DNA from: Ruegeria sp. R13_0
GTDB lineage: Bacteria > Pseudomonadota > Alphaproteobacteria > Rhodobacterales > Rhodobacteraceae
Direction of reading: 5' to 3'
Length of the DNA stretch: 64,000 nt
Assembly (NCBI RefSeq): GCF_017743995.1
Contig: NZ_JAGHRB010000006.1
Coordinates: forward strand, 186,001 to 250,000
The position numbers were made by a program, and so were the translations under genes. Shown here piece by piece: positions 7,736-17,115 of this stretch (position 1 is the stretch's first letter; every line of letters starts with the position of its first letter). The notes beneath the pieces are model-generated. The model searched no databases, had not been told where the DNA came from, and was given only the letters and a program-made list of their open reading frames with translations.

Positions 7736-9000
7736 TCGCCCTTGATCCGTTCGATTTTGGCACCCACGCCTTCCAGCTTGCGCACCACATGCTCATATCC
7801 GCGGTCCAGATGATAGACCCGGCTGACAGTTGTTTCGCCTTCTGCCGCCAGACCCGCCAGTATCAACGAGACCGAAGCCCGCAGATCTGTGGCCATAACC
7901 GGTGCGCCTTTCAGCTGCTCAACCCCTGTGACCGTGGCCGTCCCGCCATGCACCTCGATCTGCGCACCCATGCGGGTCAGCTCCGGCGCGTGCATGAAGC
8001 GATTTTCGAAAATGCGCTCCTCCAGAACCGAGGTCCCTTCGGCCGTACACATCAGCGCCATCATCTGCGCCTGCAGGTCAGTGGGGAAGCCGGGGAAAGG
8101 TTCAGTGACCACGTCCACGGCCCGCACGCGACCATTCTTGCGCGCAACTTTCAGGCCCTTTTCGGTTTCCGAAACGCTGACGCCTGCGGCTTCGAGTTTT
8201 TCCACGAAGGAACTGACCAGCGACATGCGCCCGCCCAGTAGTTCTACCTCGCCACCGCAGATCGCAGGAGCCAACATATAGGTGCCCAATTCGATCCGGT
8301 CCGTTACCACCTGATGAGTCGCACCGTGCAGGCAGTCGACGCCCTGAATTTCGATCGTCGATGTCCCTTCACCCGAGATCTGAGCGCCCATCTTGCGCAA
8401 ACACTCCACCAGATCGACAATCTCGGGCTCGCGCGCTGCGTTCTTCAGGACAGTGGTGCCTTTGGCCAGGGTTGCAGCCATGACGATGTTCTCGGTCGCC
8501 CCGACCGAGGCAAAGCGCATCTCGTGCACCGCGCCTTTCAAACCGCCCGGAGCCTTGGCATGCAGATACCCGTCTTTCAGTTCGATCTCGGCGCCCAGAG
8601 CCTCGAGCCCTTCGACATGCAAATCCATCGGCCGCGCGCCAATGGCACAACCACCCGGTAGCGACACGACCGCCTGCCCGAATCGCGCCAGCAACGGCCC
8701 CAGCACCAGATTTGAGGCCCGCATCTTGCGCACGATGTCATAATCCGCCGTCTGGCTGGTCAGATCATGGCTGGACATCGCGATGACCTGCCCGTCCTGC
8801 AGCGCGGACACCTCAGCCCCCAGCGATTGCAGTAGCGCTGTCATGGTCTTGATATCGCTGAGGCGTGGCGCGTTGGTCAGCGTCAGCGGTTCTTCGCTGA
8901 GAAGCGTCGCGGGCATCAGCGTCAGGCACGCATTCTTGGCCCCCGCAATCGGTATCTGACCGTTAAGCGGGCCGTTGCCCGTCACCAGAATCGAATCCAT
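7732..9000 (-). CDS. murA: UDP-N-acetylglucosamine 1-carboxyvinyltransferase
   Basis: A 422-residue enzyme for the first committed step of peptidoglycan synthesis: transfer of enolpyruvate from PEP to UDP-GlcNAc. Visible active-site features are Lys22-Asn23 in AGAKNA and Cys118 in [10 protein letters not shown], the residue alkylated by fosfomycin; the Cys is present, so the enzyme should be fosfomycin-sensitive. It leads the murA-DUF2948 transcript. A 51-residue lysine-rich ORF lies just upstream on the same strand. Confidence 0.97.
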   Translation of the reverse strand: MDSILVTGNGPLNGQIPIAGAKNACLTLMPATLLSEEPLTLTNAPRLSDIKTMTALLQSLGAEVSALQDGQVIAMSSHDLTSQTADYDIVRKMRASNLVLGPLLARFGQAVVSLPGGCAIGARPMDLHVEGLEALGAEIELKDGYLHAKAPGGLKGAVHEMRFASVGATENIVMAATLAKGTTVLKNAAREPEIVDLVECLRKMGAQISGEGTSTIEIQGVDCLHGATHQVVTDRIELGTYMLAPAICGGEVELLGGRMSLVSSFVEKLEAAGVSVSETEKGLKVARKNGRVRAVDVVTEPFPGFPTDLQAQMMALMCTAEGTSVLEERIFENRFMHAPELTRMGAQIEVHGGTATVTGVEQLKGAPVMATDLRASVSLILAGLAAEGETTVSRVYHLDRGYEHVVRKLEGVGAKIERIKGE

Positions 9001-9006
9001 CTGCTC

Positions 9007-9162
9007 TTATCCCTCGTCCTTGTCGGCTTTGTCATCCGAGGCCGCCCGCGCCTTGGCCTGCGCCTTGCGCCGCGCCATGTTGACTTTGAGCGCCGCTTTC
9101 AGCCGCTCTTCCCGCGCATCACCGGATTTGCCGTGTTCTTTAGGTGTATCTTTGTTTGCCAT
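9007..9162 (-). CDS. Small charged hypothetical protein upstream of murA
   Basis: A 51-residue frame opening MANKDTPKEHGKSGDAR and ending DDKADKDEG, almost entirely Lys, Ala, Arg, Asp and Glu, with a predicted helical middle (RLKAALKVNMARRKAQAKAR). ATG at 9162 is preceded by CTCCTGTAGAGAAAG in the transcribed sense (AGGAG-like as GCCTCCTGT on the plus strand). It ends 6 bases from murA. The short amphipathic composition suggests a real, conserved small protein but I cannot name it. Confidence 0.55.
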   Translation of the reverse strand: MANKDTPKEHGKSGDAREERLKAALKVNMARRKAQAKARAASDDKADKDEG

Positions 9163-9245
9163 GGTCTTTCTCTACAGGAGGCGAAAAAAACCGTCCAGAC
9201 ACCCTTGCGCCGCGTTTCGTTTGAGTCTAATCACCCGCCCACGAT

Positions 9246-9320
<75 letters not shown>

Positions 9321-9411
9321 TGATTTCCCTTGATACATCAGAAACTTACGCCAAACTAAAGGCTTACGTCGCCCGACTCCTACACAGGAGTCCTACACAG
9401 TGACCCTGACA

Positions 9412-10500
9412 ATGCCCTCACCGACCAAAGACAAGAATAGCGGAATTTTTTACCTTCGGGTGAACGAAGCGGCAGCGGTCATAGAGGTAAAGGCGCTGGG
9501 CGATTACTCAGACAGCGGTTAGACGGACAAATACCCAGAATACGTTGACCCGAATGCACAGGAAAAAGATCACGATAATGGCGGCAACAGCAAAACCCTA
9601 AAAGATGTTCTGGATCAACGGATCGAAGACAAAGCGCTGGGGAAAGACGCCGTTCCGGTTAAGAAAGGTACTGAAGACAAACTACGCATTGTTATCCGAA
9701 GGTTTAGCGACTTCAGAGGTCACGAGACCATCAATACAATAACCACTGAACAAGTGGACCAATGGAAACGGGCAATGCTGAAAAAGGGTAGGCTGAGCAA
9801 CAATACGATTGCCCAGCGCATCCAAAACCTCACGACTTTAGTAGAATGCGGGCGGGTACAGGCTCACGGAAAGTTCTTCCCCGAAGGAAATCCTGTGGAC
9901 TTGGTGGAACGACCAGAAGCCGCTGCAGTACCCAGTTCAGAACACACATTTCGGCTTGAAGAAGCAAGGGCGGTACTGCTCGCTACGCGCACCAAGTCAC
10001 TCAGTGATGAGACACGCTGGCTCCCATGGCTCTGCGCGTATAGTTGGGCGAGGATCAGCGAGCCTACCCAGCTACGAGCTGAGGACATATTCGAGGTAGG
10101 CGGGCGCTGGTTCATGCGGTTGACAACCATGGGCGGAAGGTCACTGAAGACCCAACACAGTGAACGGCGCGTTCCTACTCATGACGACGAGTTGAGCGAG
10201 GGTTTCCTTAATTTCGTGGAAGACAAAGAGGCGGCTTCCAAAGGAAATCCGTCATGCCGTCTCTTTGCTGCGTCCGGCCAGTCGAAAATGGGCGATTGGG
10301 TCAGGAGAACCCTCAAGATCACGCGGGCAGAGCTGCAGCCTAACCATGGTTGGCGACTCCTATTTGAAGACATGGCGTTGTCCGCAGGGATGCAAGACAG
10401 CGCTCGCAATTACATCACTGGACGTACAAGGGGCAGATCGGACGAAGGGTACGGTAATAGCGAAGCAATGCTCCCCGGATTGGCCGTACAGATGTGGTAG
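9412..10500 (+). pseudogene. Tyrosine recombinase/integrase with in-frame stop
   Basis: Reading the frame from ATG 9412 gives MPSPTKDKNSGIFYLRVN, the usual Rhodobacterales phage-type integrase opening, but TAG at 9520-9522 stops it at codon 37. The same frame then continues without a break to 10500 as the remaining core-binding and catalytic domain. Catalytic elements are visible: Arg in SWARISEPTQL, HxxR as NHGWR, and the C-terminal Tyr region; however, the usual GH of the later box is GR (ITGRTRG), so a catalytic His is missing. The N-terminal part is also shorter than in relatives. I judge it inactive; a rescued fragment from ATG 9754 (248 aa) would lack the DNA-binding start. Confidence 0.8.
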
Positions 10501-10569
10501 GTGCGCCTCTATCTTTTCTTAGCCTCTGCTGCTGCGTATATCACCTGGCATACTTTGAGCCAAATTCAT

Positions 10570-11250
10570 CTACTTTCGTGCGCGCTTTACAGTCATGCCT
10601 TCGGACACCAATTTGTATTGAAATGTGTTTTTCGAGTAGACACCATGTTTGAAATAGAACTTTTTTGATTTGAAATAGCCATCACCTTCTGGTGGAGTAT
10701 AGCTTCCTTGAGCCGCGAGTTTGCCATCAAGAGCGACTTGTACATTGAACTGGGAACTACCGAGAAACTGGACAACAACTTGGAGTTTCTGAGGAGATCC
10801 ATCCCGCTTGAAGGTTACACTCGTCGGACGCTGAGAAAAGACATCTCGAACACAGCTTTCGCCCGGTCCAGTCTTGTAGTCGGCATCAAGCTTGAAGCGA
10901 TTGTTCTTCAGAACTGTAACTTTAAGTGGTGGCGCGCATCCATTTCGACCGTCATGCATCTGAAATATATCAAACGGCTCGTTTCTTTCACTCTTCATAG
11001 AAACCATCGTAGAGAAGACGTAGGTTCCCTTGGTATTGGGATCGACCGACTTCGAATTTATTTCTGCTCGTTGGCTAAAAGTGCCTCCAGTGCACTTGTT
11101 CGAGCTAGTGGTGAAGGTCCACGTCTTTCCTTTCTTCTTTATTGATCCTTTATCGACACCGCATGATATCTCCCATTTGTTTAGCGGGGTCGCGTTTGAT
11201 AATTCGGCAATACAACAAAAGGCAAAAAACAAAATTACAATGCGGAACAT
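10570..11250 (-). CDS. Secreted protein with alginate-lyase-like (PL7) motifs
   Basis: A 226-residue protein with a cleavable signal peptide (about 20 residues, ending near SNA-T). The mature part carries three features of PL7/heparin-lyase-type jelly-roll lyases: RxE as SQRAEI (59-64), QxH as FQMHDG (96-101), and the C-terminal YFKxGxY block as FYFKHGVYSKN (198-208). These would be the carboxylate-neutralising Arg/Gln/His and catalytic Tyr positions. The closing Q of the canonical YxQ is not conserved. Low GC relative to the chromosome, within the integrated element, so probably foreign cargo. The substrate is an inference: an acidic polysaccharide such as alginate. Confidence 0.5.
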   Translation of the reverse strand: MFRIVILFFAFCCIAELSNATPLNKWEISCGVDKGSIKKKGKTWTFTTSSNKCTGGTFSQRAEINSKSVDPNTKGTYVFSTMVSMKSERNEPFDIFQMHDGRNGCAPPLKVTVLKNNRFKLDADYKTGPGESCVRDVFSQRPTSVTFKRDGSPQKLQVVVQFLGSSQFNVQVALDGKLAAQGSYTPPEGDGYFKSKKFYFKHGVYSKNTFQYKLVSEGMTVKRARK

Positions 11251-11541
11251 CGGGACTTCTAACCTCTACATTCTTTGGTACGCTGAGGTTAGAGCTGATA
11301 TAAGTGTTTGTAAATCAATTGAACTTTTCGGATTATTGATTAAACTGAAATTCTTAGCCTTTACTTTTGGCGTCATGGCGACCTGTCGGGAAATCGGTTT
11401 GATTTCGCAAGCAACAAATTGGCGTTTGCCTAGGGTTCAAACGTAGGCAAACAACTTTGCCAAGCAATCTAGCAATATGCGAACTTGAACAGGCAACTGT
11501 GCTTCTGGGCCAGAGGTGGTATCTAGGGAGGTAGGCTATCT
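11251..11541. other. Low-GC intergenic region with inverted repeat
   Basis: A 291-base gap without a credible gene between the secreted-protein gene (minus) and the lipoprotein gene (plus), presumably holding both promoters. The inverted repeat at 11424-11452 is the only structure I can point to. Confidence 0.4.
11424..11452. repeat. 9-bp perfect inverted repeat
   Basis: GTTTGCCTA pairs with TAGGCAAAC around an 11-base spacer. No T-run follows, and it sits in the divergent promoter region of the element's cargo, so an operator is more likely than a terminator. Confidence 0.5.
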
Positions 11542-11754
11542 ATGAAGCGCGTATTCAAGTTTAGTGTGTTAGCCGTAATCGCAGCGTTTCTTTCAGCTTG
11601 TGATACCGGTCCGAACGGCTTTGGAACAGCGCCTCCGGGTGTGTCGCAATCAGAATGGGACGCGCAGCAAAGAGCCAAGCGCGAAGCTTATAGAAAGTGC
11701 ATGAGCGGCCCAAGACCAGGTGGCGGCACTGAGAGATGTGATCGACTCAGGTGA
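11542..11754 (+). CDS. Small lipoprotein
   Basis: A 70-residue protein with a lipoprotein signal: MKRVFKFSVLAVIAAFLSAC, lipidated Cys20 in the lipobox LSAC. The mature part is short and contains Gly/Pro-rich and Arg/Lys-rich segments (RAKREAYRKCMSGP) with two more Cys. A strong AGGGAGG ribosome binding site lies upstream. Function unknown; it is cargo of the integrated element and lies between the secreted protein and the broken genes. Confidence 0.65.
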   Translation: MKRVFKFSVLAVIAAFLSACDTGPNGFGTAPPGVSQSEWDAQQRAKREAYRKCMSGPRPGGGTERCDRLR

Positions 11755-11930
11755 GGTTTGCCACTGAGCCTCAGTTGAACAGAGTAGGCTCAATTTCTCG
11801 ATCCATGAACCCGCAGGGTTAGTCATGACTTGCAACTTTTCCGGCAAAAGGCATTGATAACGCTTGAAAAAAGCGAGGCTATCTTGCCCTTGGACTCTAT
11901 AGTTCTTTCGGCATTGCCCATCTGTAGCGT

Positions 11931-12332
11931 ATGGCATTGGCTGACCTATCCATTTTGCAACTTTATTGCGTCGTGATGGCTACGGCGGCTGTTTTTGGTT
12001 TTGGCTGCTGGGCAATGTGGAGCGTATTGGTCGATACAGACCGCCAAATGTCCTTTCTTGGTTGTGCCTTTGTCGATTGGGCTGCGCTTTGTGGCGTACT
12101 AGGCCCCGCGCTGTTCGGAACCTATATTCTTTACTCGAGCTTAAACCGAGGCCCAACGCCGTTCAGCATCAGCGCCCGCACTATCGCTTCTTTCACCTTG
12201 CCCGGGGCTTTCGCAGCCACTTTCCGAACGCTAACCGGCAACCCCGCATCTGGGAGAATCTTTGCAATGACATGGGCAACTCTTGCCTCGCGACCAGCCG
12301 TCGCGCCTCTAAGAGCCGCAGCGCCGCCATGA
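11931..12332 (+). CDS. Possible small membrane protein (weak)
   Basis: A 133-codon frame whose first half has two hydrophobic stretches (about residues 10-30 and 45-68) that look like membrane segments. No convincing ribosome binding site; the ATG at 11976 would give a shorter protein. Its 3' half overlaps the minus-strand frame 12131-12505, and only one of the two can be coding there. Kept only as a possibility. Confidence 0.25.
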   Translation: MALADLSILQLYCVVMATAAVFGFGCWAMWSVLVDTDRQMSFLGCAFVDWAALCGVLGPALFGTYILYSSLNRGPTPFSISARTIASFTLPGAFAATFRTLTGNPASGRIFAMTWATLASRPAVAPLRAAAPP

Positions 12333-12505
12333 CGGGCTAACAGTGCCGCTGCTACGCCAACCCCTGCGCCTGTAACATATTCAATGGTTACAAAGCCCAG
12401 CGCGCCACCAGCGCCGCCTATCAGGCTTTGTTCAATCAACTGTCGTGCAGTGGTGGAATTGCGAACCGCCACCTTGGCGCTTGTACAACCACAAAACGCG
12501 TCCAT
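12131..12505 (-). CDS. Hypothetical protein, glycine/alanine-rich, probably a gene remnant
   Basis: A 124-codon frame reading IEQSLIGGAGGALGF... and ending LNGVGPRFKLE. The Gly/Ala-rich middle looks like a hydrophobic, membrane- or pore-associated segment, and the C-terminal half is helical and basic. The start is doubtful, because a different minus frame just upstream (12436-12640) also looks coding, as if a longer gene were shifted. No family recognised. Confidence 0.35.
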   Translation of the reverse strand: MDAFCGCTSAKVAVRNSTTARQLIEQSLIGGAGGALGFVTIEYVTGAGVGVAAALLARHGGAAALRGATAGREARVAHVIAKILPDAGLPVSVRKVAAKAPGKVKEAIVRALMLNGVGPRFKLE

Positions 12506-12642
12506 CTGAATACTCGCCCGGCGGATGGGCCTTGGCAGCAGCAGCGGTCAGCTTGTTCAATGCAAGGGTCAAGTCGATCCACTTTCCAATCCCCCTTCAG
12601 CATATAGTAAACGATGGAGCATGCTGGAACACCTTGGTGCAC
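12453..12642 (-). pseudogene. Frameshifted gene fragment at the right end of the element
   Basis: Two minus-strand frames look like pieces of one protein: an upstream part reading HQGVPACSIVYYMLKGDWK, then after a one-frame shift a part reading KWIDLTLALNKLTAAAKAH and on to VLWLYKRQGGG and a stop near 12453. Each piece is too short to be a gene, and the join occurs at the same residues (GDWK/GKW). I see no start in the second frame, so this is probably a broken gene. Confidence 0.35.
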
Positions 12643-12816
12643 ATTTTATAAGTACTTGTGCAGGAATCTAGACTGTTTGGAAAATAGTGAAACACCAAGA
12701 CATAGAAGTTCAATTCTCTCCAGCAGCACCATGATTTCCCAGACGGAACCGAGACGTGTTTACCAAGGTTTGAGACGGTGCCCGAGCTTCGTTGGAGAAA
12801 CCCGGGCAGAGCTATG
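12506..12816. other. Right boundary of the element and intergenic sequence
   Basis: Contains the fragment above, then about 60 bases without features, the right attachment repeat (12707-12740), and 76 bases of chromosome before the acyl-CoA synthetase stop. No gene other than the fragment is supported. Confidence 0.6.
12707..12740 (+). repeat. Right attachment repeat (attR), 34 bp
   Basis: Perfect copy of 9296-9329. It carries only the 3' part of the tRNA-Thr sequence, so no second tRNA is encoded. It marks the chromosome junction upstream of the acyl-CoA synthetase gene. Confidence 0.92.
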
Positions 12817-14430
12817 TCAAAGCGACAGTGTTTTGACGCGGTCACGCAGTTGGAATTTCTGGATCTTACCGGTTGAGGTCTTGGGAAGCGTCTCAAAAAC
12901 AACCGCTTTTGGGGCTTTGAACCCGGCCAAGTTATCGCGGCAAAAAGCGATGATGTCCTCAGCGGTTGCCTCGGCCCCGTCGCGTAATTCGATAAAGGCG
13001 CAGGGGACCTCGCCCCATTTCTCATGCGGCATTGCGACCACGGCGGCGGCCTGAACCGCGTCATGGCGATACAGCACCGCTTCGACCTCGACGGATGAGA
13101 TGTTTTCGCCACCCGAGATGATCACGTCCTTCAGACGGTCGCGGATCTGGATGTAGCCGTTTTCATGCATCACAGCTCCGTCGCCGGACCAGAACCAGCC
13201 GTCCTCGAAGGCGTTTGAGGTCGCCTCAGCGTCTTTGTAATACCCGGCCATGACCGTGTTTCCCCGAATGGCGATCTCACCTTGTGTGGCGCCATCGCGC
13301 AGTACCGGCGCGCCGTTGTCGCGGTCGATCACCGTGACCTCTTCGACCATCGGGAAGGCGATGCCCTGTTGGGCCTGCAACTCAGCCTGTTCCGCAGGGC
13401 TGAGATCGTTCCACTCCTCCTGCCAGAGGCATTGCGAGATGTGGCCGTAAGTCTCGGTCAGACCATAGACCTGCATGACGTCAAACCCCATCGCGCGGGT
13501 CTTCTCCAAGACCGAAGGGGGCGGAGGTGCGCCGGCGGTCAGCACCCGGATCGCAGGATCAAAGGGGGCAGCGTCGCTTTCGGCTTCGGCCAGCATTTGC
13601 AGAACGATGGGGGCGGCACCGAAATGGGTCACGCCATGGGTGCGGATCGCCTCCAGAATACGGTCTGCGGCCGGGATGCGTGTAAAGACAACCGTCCCCC
13701 CGAGCATTGCCATCAACCAGGGATGGCCCCAGCCGTTGCAGTGGAACATCGGCACGACGGACAGATAGACCGGATAGGGCGGCATCTGCCACGCGGTGCC
13801 CGTACCCAGCGCCATCAGGTAAGCGCCGCGATGGTGATAGACGACACCCTTGGGGCGGCCCGAGGTGCCCGAGGTGTAGTTCAGCGCAATCGCGTCCCAC
13901 TCATCATCGGGCAGATCGACTGGCAGGGGCGGGGCCGTGGTCAGCGCCTCATAGGTCTGGCCGCCGAGGCTTTGACCAGTGGCGGCAGGATCAGCGATTT
14001 CAACCACGGGTATTGTGCGACCCAGCAGATCAAAGGCTTTGGACAGAAGGGGCACCAGTTCCCGGTCCACAATCACCAGCTTGGTGTCCGCATGGTCCAG
14101 GATATAGGCGATGGTTTCGGGCTCGAGTCGGGTGTTGAGCGTATTCAGCACCCCTCCGGTCAGGGGCAGGGCAAAATGCAGCTCAAACAGTTCGGGGATG
14201 TTCGGGCTGAGGACCGAGACCGTATCGCCCTTTTGCACGCCAAGTGTTGCCAACCCACTGGCCACCGCGCAAATGCGGGCGGCGGTTTCCGCCCAGCTTC
14301 GTCGGACATCACCATAGATCACAGCGGTGCGCGCGCCGTGCAGGGATTCCGCGCGGCGCAGGAAGGACAAAGGTGACAAAGGCACATGGTTGGCCCGTGT
14401 CTTCTGAAGAGCTTCGAAATGGTGACGCAT
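12817..14430 (-). CDS. AMP-dependent acyl-CoA synthetase
   Basis: A 537-residue adenylate-forming ligase that activates an acid with ATP and CoA. The P-loop YTSGTSGRPKG is at 185-195, the VYGLTETYG motif follows, and the C-terminal KTSTGKIQKF gives the catalytic Lys. Starts in the frame reach 14562, but ATG 14430 (MRHHFEALQ) gives the standard N-terminus. It lies 16 bases from dmdD on the same strand, so it is likely a member of the dmd transcript and could activate methylmercaptopropionate (a DmdB role) or another short acid. Its sequence does not look like the Ruegeria pomeroyi DmdB I remember, so the substrate is an inference. Confidence 0.88.
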   Translation of the reverse strand: MRHHFEALQKTRANHVPLSPLSFLRRAESLHGARTAVIYGDVRRSWAETAARICAVASGLATLGVQKGDTVSVLSPNIPELFELHFALPLTGGVLNTLNTRLEPETIAYILDHADTKLVIVDRELVPLLSKAFDLLGRTIPVVEIADPAATGQSLGGQTYEALTTAPPLPVDLPDDEWDAIALNYTSGTSGRPKGVVYHHRGAYLMALGTGTAWQMPPYPVYLSVVPMFHCNGWGHPWLMAMLGGTVVFTRIPAADRILEAIRTHGVTHFGAAPIVLQMLAEAESDAAPFDPAIRVLTAGAPPPPSVLEKTRAMGFDVMQVYGLTETYGHISQCLWQEEWNDLSPAEQAELQAQQGIAFPMVEEVTVIDRDNGAPVLRDGATQGEIAIRGNTVMAGYYKDAEATSNAFEDGWFWSGDGAVMHENGYIQIRDRLKDVIISGGENISSVEVEAVLYRHDAVQAAAVVAMPHEKWGEVPCAFIELRDGAEATAEDIIAFCRDNLAGFKAPKAVVFETLPKTSTGKIQKFQLRDRVKTLSL

Positions 14431-14446
14431 CCGGGTCCTGCCTGTC

Positions 14447-15256
14447 TTAGCTGTTGGGCCGCACGCGGGCGGCGGTTTTGTTGGCAAAAGCTTCCAACCG
14501 TTCGCGGGCGGCAGGCTGGGTGTTGACCACACCGCCCACCACGGCTTCGGCATAAGCTGCATCCATGCCGGACATGTTGTTCAAATGGCTGATCGCCGAG
14601 CAGATCGCAAAATTGGTTAAAGGCAGGTTCTGCGCGATTTGGTCTGCCAGTTCCATTGCCTTGGCCATGCTGCCACTGTCTTCGGTGATGTACTGTGCCA
14701 GGCCCAGATCGACGGCCTCTTGCCCCTGATAGACGCGACCGGTCAGGATCATGTCGATCATGCGATATTTGCCGATCATGTCCGAGACGCGGATGGTTGC
14801 ACCTCCGCCTGTGAAAATCCCGCGCTGACCCTCGGGCAAAGCGAAATAGGTGCCGGGGTCAATGACGCGGATATGGGCGGCGCTGGCAAGCTCGAGCCCG
14901 CCGCCAACCACCGCGCCTTTCAGGGCGGCGATGATCGGCACACCACCATATTCCATCTTGTTGAACGCCTCATGCCAGCGTAGGCAGACATGCATGAAGT
15001 CATCGGGGCTGCGGTCGGCTTTCCAGTGTTCAACCAAATCAAGACCCGCGCAGAAGTGGTCGCCCTCGCCGGTCAGCACCACAGCCCGCACGCCGGCCAT
15101 ACGTGCGCCGCTGAAAAAGCGGATCAGTTCTTCGATCGTGGCCACGTCCAGTGCATTGCGCTTGGTCGGGCGGTTCAGGGTCACGACATAGAGGCCATTG
15201 TCACGCTCGGAAATCGCGAGGTTCTCATAGGTGGCGGGGTTCACGACATCATTCAT
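14447..15256 (-). CDS. dmdD: Methylthioacryloyl-CoA hydratase (DmdD), crotonase family
   Basis: A 269-residue crotonase-fold enzyme. From memory of Ruegeria pomeroyi DmdD, the match is close over the full length, including the opening [18 protein letters not shown] type segment, VEHWKADRS, the oxyanion loop, and the C-terminal [14 protein letters not shown]. The two catalytic glutamates appear as Glu122 in GGGLELASA and Glu142 in ALPEGQRG (121 and 141 in the structure, one residue offset). It would hydrate methylthioacryloyl-CoA and release methanethiol and acetaldehyde, the final step of DMSP demethylation. ATG 15256 is chosen over an upstream start because of AAGGAT 7 bases before it. Confidence 0.87.
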   Translation of the reverse strand: MNDVVNPATYENLAISERDNGLYVVTLNRPTKRNALDVATIEELIRFFSGARMAGVRAVVLTGEGDHFCAGLDLVEHWKADRSPDDFMHVCLRWHEAFNKMEYGGVPIIAALKGAVVGGGLELASAAHIRVIDPGTYFALPEGQRGIFTGGGATIRVSDMIGKYRMIDMILTGRVYQGQEAVDLGLAQYITEDSGSMAKAMELADQIAQNLPLTNFAICSAISHLNNMSGMDAAYAEAVVGGVVNTQPAARERLEAFANKTAARVRPNS

Positions 15257-15278
15257 TTTACGGATCCTTTTAAAGGCG

Positions 15279-17042
15279 TTATTCGGGAAAGGCCGCGTCA
15301 AGCAGGCTGCGCGCGCCGTGTAAGATGCGGGCGTGTTCGGCACTGCATTCAGGCAGGATGTGCTGGGCAAAGAACAGCGCGGTGGCGATCTTCTGGGTCA
15401 TGAAATGCGTGTTCTGCCCATCATTCAACGCCGCTTGCGCCGGGGTGACACCTTTTGCCAGTTTCCAACCCGCCGCAAGCGTACCTGCCAGCATCAGGAA
15501 CGGGACCGAGCCCGCAAAAGCCGCGTCGATGTCCTTGCGGCTGTTTTCCAACAGCCATTCCAGCGCGGCTTCAAACGCGTTTCGCGCCTGTGCAAGGCTT
15601 GCACCGATGGCTTGCGCGGTAGCATCGCCCTTTGCAAGCTCGGCCTCGGTTGCCGTAATGCGGGCGGCGAACCGGCGGGCGGTCTCGCCCTCGTCGCGCA
15701 TGACCTTGCGACCCAGAAGGTCGTTGGCCTGAATGGCAGTGGTGCCTTCGTAAATCGGCAGAATGCGAGAGTCGCGGTAGTGCTGAGCGGCTCCGGTTTC
15801 TTCGATGAAGCCCATGCCGCCGTGGATTTGAACGCCTAGTGAGGCGACTTCGACCGCACGTTCCGAGCAGAAGCCCTTGACCAGCGGAACCATGAACTCG
15901 GCCAGGGCGGCCATGTCCGGATCATCCTGATGGTGCGCAATGTCCAGCAGCCCGGCTGTGGCCGCCGCCATGGCGCGCCCGCCTTCGGTGAGGCTGCGCA
16001 TCCGCATCAACATGCGGCGCACGTCTGGGTGTTCGATGATCGCCACAGCGTCCTTGACCTGCCCATTCACGGGGCGGCTCTGAACCCGGTCCCGTGCATA
16101 AGACAAGGCGCGCTGATAGGCGCGCTCTGAGGTCGCGATGCCCTGAACACCAACCGAAAAGCGCGCAGCGTTCATCATGATGAACATATATTCCAGCCCG
16201 CGGTTTTCCTCACCGATCAGGAAGCCCGTGGCGTCTTTGTATTCCAGCACAGCCGTCGGGCTGGCGCGCACGCCCAGCTTGTGTTCGATGCTGATACAGT
16301 TCACCGAGTTCTCAGCCCCGACCGAGCCATCCTCTGCCACCATCTTCTGCGGGACGATGAACAGGCTCAGCCCCTTTGGTCCGGCGGGCGCGTCAGGGGT
16401 GCGGGCCAGAACCAGATGGATGATGTTCTCGGTCAGGTCATGAGCGCCATATGTGATGAAAATCTTGGTGCCGGACACGCCATAGCTGCCATCCGCGCGC
16501 CGCACCGCCTTGGTCGAAACGCGACCCAGATCGCTGCCCGCCTGCGGTTCAGTCAGGTTCATCGTGCCCGACCAGCGCCCAGCAATGAGCGGCTCTAAGT
16601 AAGTGGCTTTCTGTTCGTCCGAGCCTGTCAGCAGCAGCGCTTCGATCGCGCCGTCGGTCAGCAATGGGCACAGACCAAAGCTCATGTCGGCGGCATTCAG
16701 CATCTCAACCGCCGCCGCACCAACCGTTCGCGGCAGGCCCATGCCGCCAAACTCAGGCGGGTGCGTGAGGGCCTGCCAGCCCATCTCAACAAATTGCGCA
16801 TAGGCCTGTGCATCCCCTTCGGGCATTTTCACGCGACCGTTGTCAAACTGTGCGCCCAACGTGTCTCCGATATGGGACAGGGGCGCGATCTGTTCGCTGC
16901 AGAACCGCGCATAGCCTTCCAGCGCAGCGTCGATATCGGTCAGGTCGAAACCCGAGTATGCGTCCAGAGTGGACACTGTTTCCCAATGGGACAGGTGTTC
17001 GATACAGAACATCAAATCCTGTACGGGTGGCTGATAAGACAT
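15279..17042 (-). CDS. dmdC: Methylmercaptopropionyl-CoA dehydrogenase (DmdC), acyl-CoA dehydrogenase family
   Basis: A 587-residue FAD-dependent acyl-CoA dehydrogenase of the long, two-C-terminal-helix-bundle class. Diagnostic segments: [10 protein letters not shown] (FAD/substrate loop), [26 protein letters not shown], and [14 protein letters not shown] with the catalytic Glu. Its immediate partnership with dmdD (23 bases apart) supports assignment as DmdC, which desaturates MMPA-CoA to methylthioacryloyl-CoA. TTG at 17057 opens the frame, but ATG 17042 has GGGGGA 7 bases upstream and is the better start. The gene is divergent from an AraC-type regulator. Confidence 0.85.
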   Translation of the reverse strand: MSYQPPVQDLMFCIEHLSHWETVSTLDAYSGFDLTDIDAALEGYARFCSEQIAPLSHIGDTLGAQFDNGRVKMPEGDAQAYAQFVEMGWQALTHPPEFGGMGLPRTVGAAAVEMLNAADMSFGLCPLLTDGAIEALLLTGSDEQKATYLEPLIAGRWSGTMNLTEPQAGSDLGRVSTKAVRRADGSYGVSGTKIFITYGAHDLTENIIHLVLARTPDAPAGPKGLSLFIVPQKMVAEDGSVGAENSVNCISIEHKLGVRASPTAVLEYKDATGFLIGEENRGLEYMFIMMNAARFSVGVQGIATSERAYQRALSYARDRVQSRPVNGQVKDAVAIIEHPDVRRMLMRMRSLTEGGRAMAAATAGLLDIAHHQDDPDMAALAEFMVPLVKGFCSERAVEVASLGVQIHGGMGFIEETGAAQHYRDSRILPIYEGTTAIQANDLLGRKVMRDEGETARRFAARITATEAELAKGDATAQAIGASLAQARNAFEAALEWLLENSRKDIDAAFAGSVPFLMLAGTLAAGWKLAKGVTPAQAALNDGQNTHFMTQKIATALFFAQHILPECSAEHARILHGARSLLDAAFPE

Positions 17043-17115
17043 GCCAGATTCCCCCAATGGTCACTATGGTTTCACGTCATTTATCTTCTGTTTAGCTTGC
17101 CGAAAAGCTCATATT

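Noticed and set aside
11650-11937. 95-codon minus-strand ORF in the element, with a YRVQGQDSLAFFKRYQ stretch that looked transposase-like
   Set aside because: It is antisense to the lipoprotein gene, has no start site signal, and I cannot tie the stretch to a known transposase family.
14447-15256. Generic enoyl-CoA hydratase or Ech-type call for the crotonase gene
   Set aside because: The full-length resemblance to remembered DmdD, the spacing of its two Glu residues and the adjacent DmdC make DmdD the better call.
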